In this document: piece by piece, positions 6,472 through 10,599 of the stretch | Layout: every line of letters begins with the position of its first letter | Position numbering within the stretch: the first letter of the stretch is position 1 | Origin: Saprospiraceae bacterium | GTDB lineage: Bacteria; Bacteroidota; Bacteroidia; Chitinophagales; Saprospiraceae | Length of the DNA stretch: 10,599 bases | Direction: 5' to 3' | Assembly (NCBI GenBank): GCA_020849825.1 | Contig: JADZFP010000399.1 | Location: 1 to 10,599, forward strand | The notes under the pieces: generated by a model | Seen by the model: the letters and a program-made list of their open reading frames with translations, nothing else | What the model was told of the DNA's origin: nothing | Database searches by the model: none | Position numbers and translations under genes: made by a program

Positions 6472-7863
6472 TTACTTTTTCCAGGGCAGGTCGTTTACGT
6501 GACGGCCGATGACCGTGCCATAACGAACGCCTTCTTCCGAGTCCATGCGGAAGTGTACGCCCAGCGGCACGCGCGACCAGCCGTTTTCCTGAGCCATTTC
6601 GTAGAAGCTGCCGAAGGTGCGCGGGGTGCCGATAAACTCGGTGCGGCCTTCGTGGCAGCGGTCGGTCAGGGAGTAGGCATAACCAAATTCGCTGGCCAGG
6701 GCTTCCGCGCCGGCAGCGCTAAAAGTGGCGTGGCCGGAGGGATATGCCGGGAACGAGGGGGTAAGGCCTTTGTCGCCCGTGATCGGGTTGTCGAGGTTGG
6801 TGTGCCAGTTCGGGTCGATTACGCGGCGGATGTAAGTTTCCGGGCGCTCGACGTTGTAGTAGTATTTCGAGTTCCAGGCGCCTACGCCGGCGTCGTTGAG
6901 GGCCATACCGACTTTGGCGTTGGTAACGATCGTTTTTTCCAGGTTGGCGTTTTCCAGTTCATACACCTGATTGGCAACAGCGATCCACCGGGGCGGAGGA
7001 GAGAAGGTCAGGTTGAGGAGGTCATCGCTCCAGAACTCACCTACCCATTCGCCTTCAAAGGATTGCGCCGGGGTGTTTTGTGCGTACACTTCCAGTGCCT
7101 GGGCGTACAGCTGCGATTGTGGGTTTTCGCTGAAAGCCAGCGGCGGGCGGCACAGTTTTTCGCCGTCAGGCAGGGCGAACGTGCGCACCTGGCCCCAGTA
7201 GGGGAACATACCTTTGCCGGGACCGGGGTAGGTGGGCACCCAGTCGCCGTTGCCGTCGAAGTGGTCTTGCCAAACGTAGTTGCCAAACGGATCGAGGTAG
7301 GCGTCGTGTCCAATCGCATCCGTTTTGGACCATTCCCACATGGCGGCAGCTACGGCGCGGCCGTGGTTTTGGGAACGCTGGAACACTTCAGCGCTTACCT
7401 GTGATTGGTAGGTAGCGTTGTTGGTGTTTTCCAGTGCGGCGATTTTCGCGAAGCGGCTCGGGTCGGCATTGACAAAGAGTTTGTCCATCAGGTAAGCGTA
7501 GGAAGCATTCACCACCGTAGGCCAGTGGTACTCGGCGCCTTCCTGTACTTGCGGGATCGAGAGACCCGGATACAGGTTGGCCAGCGACTGGTACTCCGGC
7601 ATTCCACTTACACAGGCTTCATAGGCCGAGAAGCCCATGTAGGCCAGTGCGCGGGGTGCAGGACCGGGGCGATAGCCAGCGGCGTAACGTTCCAGTTCGA
7701 GGAAAAGATTGTTCCAGCCGTGGGCGACTTTGTAGTCGTAGTTGGAAACCAGATTCTGGTCGCCAGGAGTGGTATCCTGAGGGTTATCTTTACAAGCGGT
7801 AACCAGTAAGGCTGTCATAAAAAAGCCCAACAGGATTAAAGAGTAGTTTTTCAACATTCGCAT
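6472..7863 (-). CDS. Vanadium haloperoxidase / PAP2-superfamily lipoprotein, paralogue C
   Basis: A 463-residue enzyme of the PAP2/vanadium-dependent haloperoxidase superfamily; members either oxidise halides with H2O2 using vanadate or act as acid phosphatases. The full site is present: Lys333...Arg340-Pro341 (KYYYNVERP), PSGH 375-378 with catalytic His378, and Ser430-Arg431...His437...Asp441 (SRVPLGVHFRMD). The gaps of 33 and 51 residues fit the family pattern. Trp330 (three before Lys) and Phe371 (seven before His) match Trp350 and Phe397 of Curvularia chloroperoxidase. The region GDWVPTYPG...PYWGQVRTFAL (206-231) is the family's conserved W-PT...P-WG segment. The signal peptide ends in a lipobox VTAC, with Cys24 lipidated, giving an envelope or surface protein. 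The gene is the last of three tandem paralogues, with its own special promoter and a terminator behind it. Whether it uses vanadate or is a phosphatase cannot be decided by sequence. Confidence 0.9.
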   Translation of the reverse strand: MRMLKNYSLILLGFFMTALLVTACKDNPQDTTPGDQNLVSNYDYKVAHGWNNLFLELERYAAGYRPGPAPRALAYMGFSAYEACVSGMPEYQSLANLYPGLSIPQVQEGAEYHWPTVVNASYAYLMDKLFVNADPSRFAKIAALENTNNATYQSQVSAEVFQRSQNHGRAVAAAMWEWSKTDAIGHDAYLDPFGNYVWQDHFDGNGDWVPTYPGPGKGMFPYWGQVRTFALPDGEKLCRPPLAFSENPQSQLYAQALEVYAQNTPAQSFEGEWVGEFWSDDLLNLTFSPPPRWIAVANQVYELENANLEKTIVTNAKVGMALNDAGVGAWNSKYYYNVERPETYIRRVIDPNWHTNLDNPITGDKGLTPSFPAYPSGHATFSAAGAEALASEFGYAYSLTDRCHEGRTEFIGTPRTFGSFYEMAQENGWSRVPLGVHFRMDSEEGVRYGTVIGRHVNDLPWKK

Positions 7864-7893
7864 AAAAAGAAGGATATTTGGTTAACTAATGTT

Positions 7894-7918
7894 CTGACTT
7901 TGATTCCACAAAGGTCAG
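7894..7918. repeat. Imperfect inverted repeat over the -7 region of paralogue C
   Basis: CTGACTTTG (7894-7902), a 6-base spacer ATTCCA, then CAAA-G-GTCAG (7909-7918). The arms are complementary over nine bases apart from one extra G at 7913. It covers the CCTTTG -7 element and the expected transcription start, so it could be a repressor site or an RNA 5'-end hairpin. The equivalent position before the receptor gene lacks the second arm. Confidence 0.4.
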
Positions 7919-7975
7919 GCCATAATGACAAAGAGGGCTTAATGCGGCTTTAATTCGGCCTTAAAAAGTGCTTAA
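7909..7975 (-). promoter_or_regulatory. Promoter of paralogue C with four 11-bp-spaced TTAA half-sites
   Basis: TTAA begins at 7939, 7950, 7961 and 7972, exactly 11 bp apart. On the coding strand the units are TTAAGCACTTT, TTAAGGCCGAA, TTAAAGCCGCA and TTAAGCCCTCT. Seventeen bases toward the gene stands GGCCTGACCTTTG (7921-7909), one base different from the element before the receptor gene. There is no proper TTG at -33; the nearest half-site lies there instead, as expected for a promoter that needs an activator. The expected start near 7903 leaves a leader of about 40 nt. No terminator of the preceding paralogue is visible in this gap, so readthrough from it is also possible. Confidence 0.65.
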
Positions 7976-7989
7976 AAATTATTCGTCAT

Positions 7990-9372
7990 TTATTTTTTCC
8001 AGGGCAGGTCGTTGATCCTTCTGCCTATATCAGCGCCAAAACGCGCGCCTTCCTCGGAGTCCATGCGGAAATGTACGCCCAGCAGTACCCTCGACCAGGC
8101 ATCTTCGGCGGCCATCTCGTAGAAACTGCTGAATGTGCGTGGCGTGCTAAGAAACTCGATCCGGCCCTCGTGGCAGCGATCGGTCATCGAATAGGCGAAT
8201 CCGAATTCGCTGGTAAGTGTTTCTGTTGCCGCGGCGCCGAAAGTAGCATGCCCGGACGGGTATGACGGAAATGTAGGCGTTATCCCCTGATCGCCGTTCA
8301 GCGGATTGTTCAGGTTGGTTTTCCAGTTGGGGTCGATCACGCGGCGGATGTATGTTTCAGGGCGTTCTGTATTATAATAGTATTTTGAATACCAGGCCCC
8401 AACCGCTGCGTCATTTAAAGACATACCGGCTTTTGCATTAGCCACGATGGTTTTTTCCAGATTGGCATTTTCCATTTGGAACACCTGATTAGCAATTGAG
8501 ATCCAACGGGCCGGCGGCCCGAATGTCAGGTTGAGCAGATCGTCGCTCCAGAACTCGGCAACCCATTCATTTTCATAGGAAAAAGAAGGTGTGTTTTGCG
8601 CATACACTTCAAGTGCCTGCGCATACATGGCGGATTGCGGATTCTGGCTGAATGGAACCGGTGGGCGGCAGAGTTTATCGCTCTCCGAAAGGGCAAATGT
8701 CCGTGCCTGTCCCCAGTACGGATACAGGCCTTTTCCCGGCCCCGGGAAGGTGGGCTTCCAGTCGCCATTGCCGTCGAAGTGGTTTTGCCATTGGTAGTTG
8801 CCAAATGGGTCGAGGTAGGCATCGTGAGCAATATCGTCGGTTCTCGACCACTCCCAAATGGCAGCCGCTACGGCGCGACCGTAATTTTGAGATAGCTGGA
8901 ACGTCTCGGCGCTGATCTCCGATTTGTAGGCCGCGTTGTTGGCGTTTTCAAGTGTGGCGATTTGATCGAAGCGGTCGGGTGCTTCATTTTTAAAAAACTT
9001 CGACAGCAGGAAGGCATAGGAAGCATTGACGACCGTTGGCCAGTGGTACTTCACCCCTTCCAGAACGGGCGGTATCGTCAGGCCGTTGTAATACGGCGCC
9101 AGCGACTGATACTCCGGCATGCCGCTGACACAGGATTCATAGGCGGCAAAACCCAGGTAACCAAGCGAACGGGCGGTTGCACAGGGCCGGTAGCCGGCGG
9201 CGTACCGCTCTATTTCCAGGTAAAGTTTGTTCCAGTCATATACGACCTGATAATCGTACTGCGATACCAGATTGAGATCGGGCGGTATTTCCTGGGGTTT
9301 GTCCTTGCAGGAAGTGATGAGGAATAAACCGGACAGGGCCAACAAAGCGGCGATTAAATAACTGCTTTTCAT
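7990..9372 (-). CDS. Vanadium haloperoxidase / PAP2-superfamily lipoprotein, paralogue B
   Basis: A 460-residue paralogue of the gene that follows it, alignable along the whole length. Active-site residues: Lys330...Arg337-Pro338 (KYYYNTERP), PSGH 372-375 with His375, and Ser427-Arg428...His434...Asp438. The Trp327 and Phe368 equivalents of the chloroperoxidase Trp/Phe pair are kept. The signal peptide ends in the lipobox ITSC (Cys22), followed by KDKPQE, very like the KDNPQD after Cys24 of paralogue C. It is the most divergent of the three near the active site (AKAGMSLNDAAVG against AKVGMALNDAGVG, SRVLLG against SRVPLG) and has an extra Cys64 (YRPCATARSLG). Its upstream gap holds a long hairpin but no TTAA array and no good -33/-7 pair, so it is perhaps transcribed by readthrough from paralogue A. 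Confidence 0.9.
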   Translation of the reverse strand: MKSSYLIAALLALSGLFLITSCKDKPQEIPPDLNLVSQYDYQVVYDWNKLYLEIERYAAGYRPCATARSLGYLGFAAYESCVSGMPEYQSLAPYYNGLTIPPVLEGVKYHWPTVVNASYAFLLSKFFKNEAPDRFDQIATLENANNAAYKSEISAETFQLSQNYGRAVAAAIWEWSRTDDIAHDAYLDPFGNYQWQNHFDGNGDWKPTFPGPGKGLYPYWGQARTFALSESDKLCRPPVPFSQNPQSAMYAQALEVYAQNTPSFSYENEWVAEFWSDDLLNLTFGPPARWISIANQVFQMENANLEKTIVANAKAGMSLNDAAVGAWYSKYYYNTERPETYIRRVIDPNWKTNLNNPLNGDQGITPTFPSYPSGHATFGAAATETLTSEFGFAYSMTDRCHEGRIEFLSTPRTFSSFYEMAAEDAWSRVLLGVHFRMDSEEGARFGADIGRRINDLPWKK

Positions 9373-9405
9373 GATGAATTAGCGTTGAAGAAGAAGTTGA
9401 CAAGA

Positions 9406-9463
9406 AAAAGAGGTTGCCTCACCAGTCTTCCTGAGTAGCCAGACTTTTGAGACAACCTCTTTT
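9406..9463 (-). terminator. Long intercistronic hairpin between paralogues A and B
   Basis: AAAAGAGGTTG (9406-9416) pairs perfectly with CAACCTCTTTT (9453-9463). After a C-A mismatch CTCA (9418-9421) pairs with TGAG (9448-9451), and AGTCT (9424-9428) with AGACT (9441-9445), leaving a 12-base loop. In the minus direction the stem runs into five U then CUUGUC, a fair but imperfect U tract. It probably ends or attenuates transcripts of paralogue A; RNA protection between cistrons is another possibility. Confidence 0.65.
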
Positions 9464-9498
9464 CAGCGCAAAAAAACGAAAAAAAACGCTATTCTCCC

Positions 9499-10599
9499 TT
9501 ATTTCTTCCAGGGCAGACTATTCACCAGCCGGCCGATTTCCGTACCGAAACGAACGCCTTCTTCGGAGTCCATTCGGAAGTGCACGCCGAGCGGCACGCG
9601 CGACCAGCCGTTTTCCTGGGCCATCTCGTAAAAGCTGCTGAAAGTGCGCGGCATACCCAGGAATTCGTTACGGAACTCGTGGCAGCGGTCGGTCATCGAG
9701 TACGAATAACCGAACATGCTGGCCAGGGCTTCGGCGCCGGCAGCGCCAAAAGTGGCGTGACCGGAAGGATAGGCCGGGAAAGAGGGCGTAATACCTTTGT
9801 CGCCGTTGATCGGATTGTCCAGATTGGTATGCCAGTTGGGGTCGATCACCCGGCGGATATACGTTTCGGGGCGCTCTACGTTGTAGTAATACTTTGAATA
9901 CCAGGCGCCTACGCCGGCATCGTTGAGTGCCATGCCTACCTTGGCGTTGCTGACCACCGCGGTCTGGAGATCCGGTTTTTCGCGCTCGTACACCTGGTTG
10001 GCAATAGCGATCCATCGGGGCGGCGGACTGAAAGTCAGGTCCAGCAAGTCGTCGCTCCAGAATTCGCCCACCCATTCGTCGGCATAGGCTTGCGAAGGCG
10101 TGTTCATGGAATACACTTCGAGGGCTTGGGCGTACAATTTGGAGGTGGGCGCTTCGCTGAATGCCAATGGCGGGCGGCAAAGGCGTTGGTCGTTGCGCAA
10201 AGCAAAAGTGCGCACCTCGCCCCAGTACGGAAACACGCCCTCTCCCGGACCCGGATAGGTGGGAATCCAGTCGCCGTCGCCATCGAAATGGGCTTGCCAG
10301 TCGTAGTTGCCAAACGGATCGAGGTAGGCATCGTGACCGATATTGTCGGTTTTCGACCATTCCCAAATAGCTGCTGCAACGGCCTGGCCATGGGCTTTGG
10401 AGCGGTCGAACACTTCTGCACTCACTTCGGCGCGATATTTGCTCTCGTTGGATGTTTCCAGAATGCTGATTTGTTGAAAAAGATCATCTTCGGCAGTCGG
10501 GAAAAAACGACGCATCAAATAAGCCGACGATGCATTGACCACTTCCGGCCAATGGTATTCGCGGCCCTCGAGCGGTTGCGGAACGTTCAGACCGTACAA
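9499..10599 (-). CDS. Vanadium haloperoxidase / PAP2-superfamily protein, paralogue A (5' end outside window)
   Basis: The C-terminal 367 codons of a third tandem paralogue; comparison with the other two shows that about 95 N-terminal residues, including the signal peptide, lie beyond the window edge. The TTG at the edge is an internal Leu (LYGLNVPQ). Counting from that residue, the active site is Lys236...Arg243-Pro244, PSGH 278-281 (His281), and Ser333-Arg334...His340...Asp344; Trp233 and Phe274 are the chloroperoxidase-like pair. It is closest to paralogue C around the active site (NAKVGMALNDAGVGAW, HTNLDNPINGDKG, GWSRVPLGVHFRMDSEEG). It differs from both others earlier (LETSNESKYRAEVSAEV, REKPDLQTAVVSNAK), and its DGDGDW replaces their DGNGDW. 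It ends at a long hairpin before paralogue B. Confidence 0.88.
   Translation of the reverse strand: MYGLNVPQPLEGREYHWPEVVNASSAYLMRRFFPTAEDDLFQQISILETSNESKYRAEVSAEVFDRSKAHGQAVAAAIWEWSKTDNIGHDAYLDPFGNYDWQAHFDGDGDWIPTYPGPGEGVFPYWGEVRTFALRNDQRLCRPPLAFSEAPTSKLYAQALEVYSMNTPSQAYADEWVGEFWSDDLLDLTFSPPPRWIAIANQVYEREKPDLQTAVVSNAKVGMALNDAGVGAWYSKYYYNVERPETYIRRVIDPNWHTNLDNPINGDKGITPSFPAYPSGHATFGAAGAEALASMFGYSYSMTDRCHEFRNEFLGMPRTFSSFYEMAQENGWSRVPLGVHFRMDSEEGVRFGTEIGRLVNSLPWKK

Noticed and set aside
6499..7404. A 301-codon plus-strand open frame opposite paralogue C
   Set aside because: The minus-strand frame carries all catalytic motifs and matches two neighbouring paralogues; the opposite frame is of shadow composition.
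7939..7975. TTAA repeats as transposon target sites or insertion scars
   Set aside because: The exact 11-bp step, the same arrangement in a second promoter and the absence of terminal inverted repeats or a transposase favour a regulator site.
9373..9405. TTG-N19-TAATTCAT as a promoter for paralogue B
   Set aside because: The -7 side matches only TA..T and lies directly at the start codon, leaving no leader; too weak to call.

Overview
The window looks like a chromosomal piece of a Bacteroidota bacterium, perhaps a Saprospiria- or Chitinophagia-like lineage (the finer placement is a guess). The evidence is the Bacteroidota-type -7 box TAnnTTTG ahead of rhlE and the LysM gene, A-rich leaders without a Shine-Dalgarno sequence, many Sec and lipoprotein signal peptides, a FecA-type TonB-dependent receptor, and MORN_2 (YwqK-like) repeats. 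No tRNA, rRNA, CRISPR array, insertion sequence or phage gene was seen. No gap between genes exceeds about 210 bases.

Left part, 1-3540: the 3' part of a membrane-anchored family 2 glycosyltransferase (+), then rhlE, a DEAD-box RNA helicase (+), with its own promoter and a terminator-like hairpin in its leader. Next come a small exported protein (-, convergent with rhlE) and a cytosolic BON-LysM protein (+) that ends at a clear intrinsic terminator.

Right part, 3559-10599: everything lies on the minus strand. In transcription order there are three tandem paralogues of a vanadium-haloperoxidase/PAP2-type lipoprotein (the first is cut by the window edge), then a MORN-repeat lipoprotein, then a FecA-like TonB-dependent outer membrane receptor. 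All three paralogues keep the complete vanadate/phosphate site (KX6RP, PSGH, SRX5HX3D) and the Trp and Phe next to it that are known from fungal chloroperoxidase.

The most interesting observation is regulatory. Two separate intergenic regions, ahead of the receptor and ahead of the last haloperoxidase-like gene, carry the same promoter layout: four TTAA-type half-sites at exactly 11-bp intervals, then 17 bp, then GGCCTGNCCTTTG, where CCTTTG corresponds to the -7 region. This looks like an activator-dependent promoter of the kind used by OmpR/PhoB-family regulators (Pho-box-like). It ties a TonB-dependent importer to a surface or periplasmic vanadate/phosphate-site enzyme as one putative regulon. 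Whether the signal is phosphate, a halide, vanadium or iron cannot be told from the sequence.
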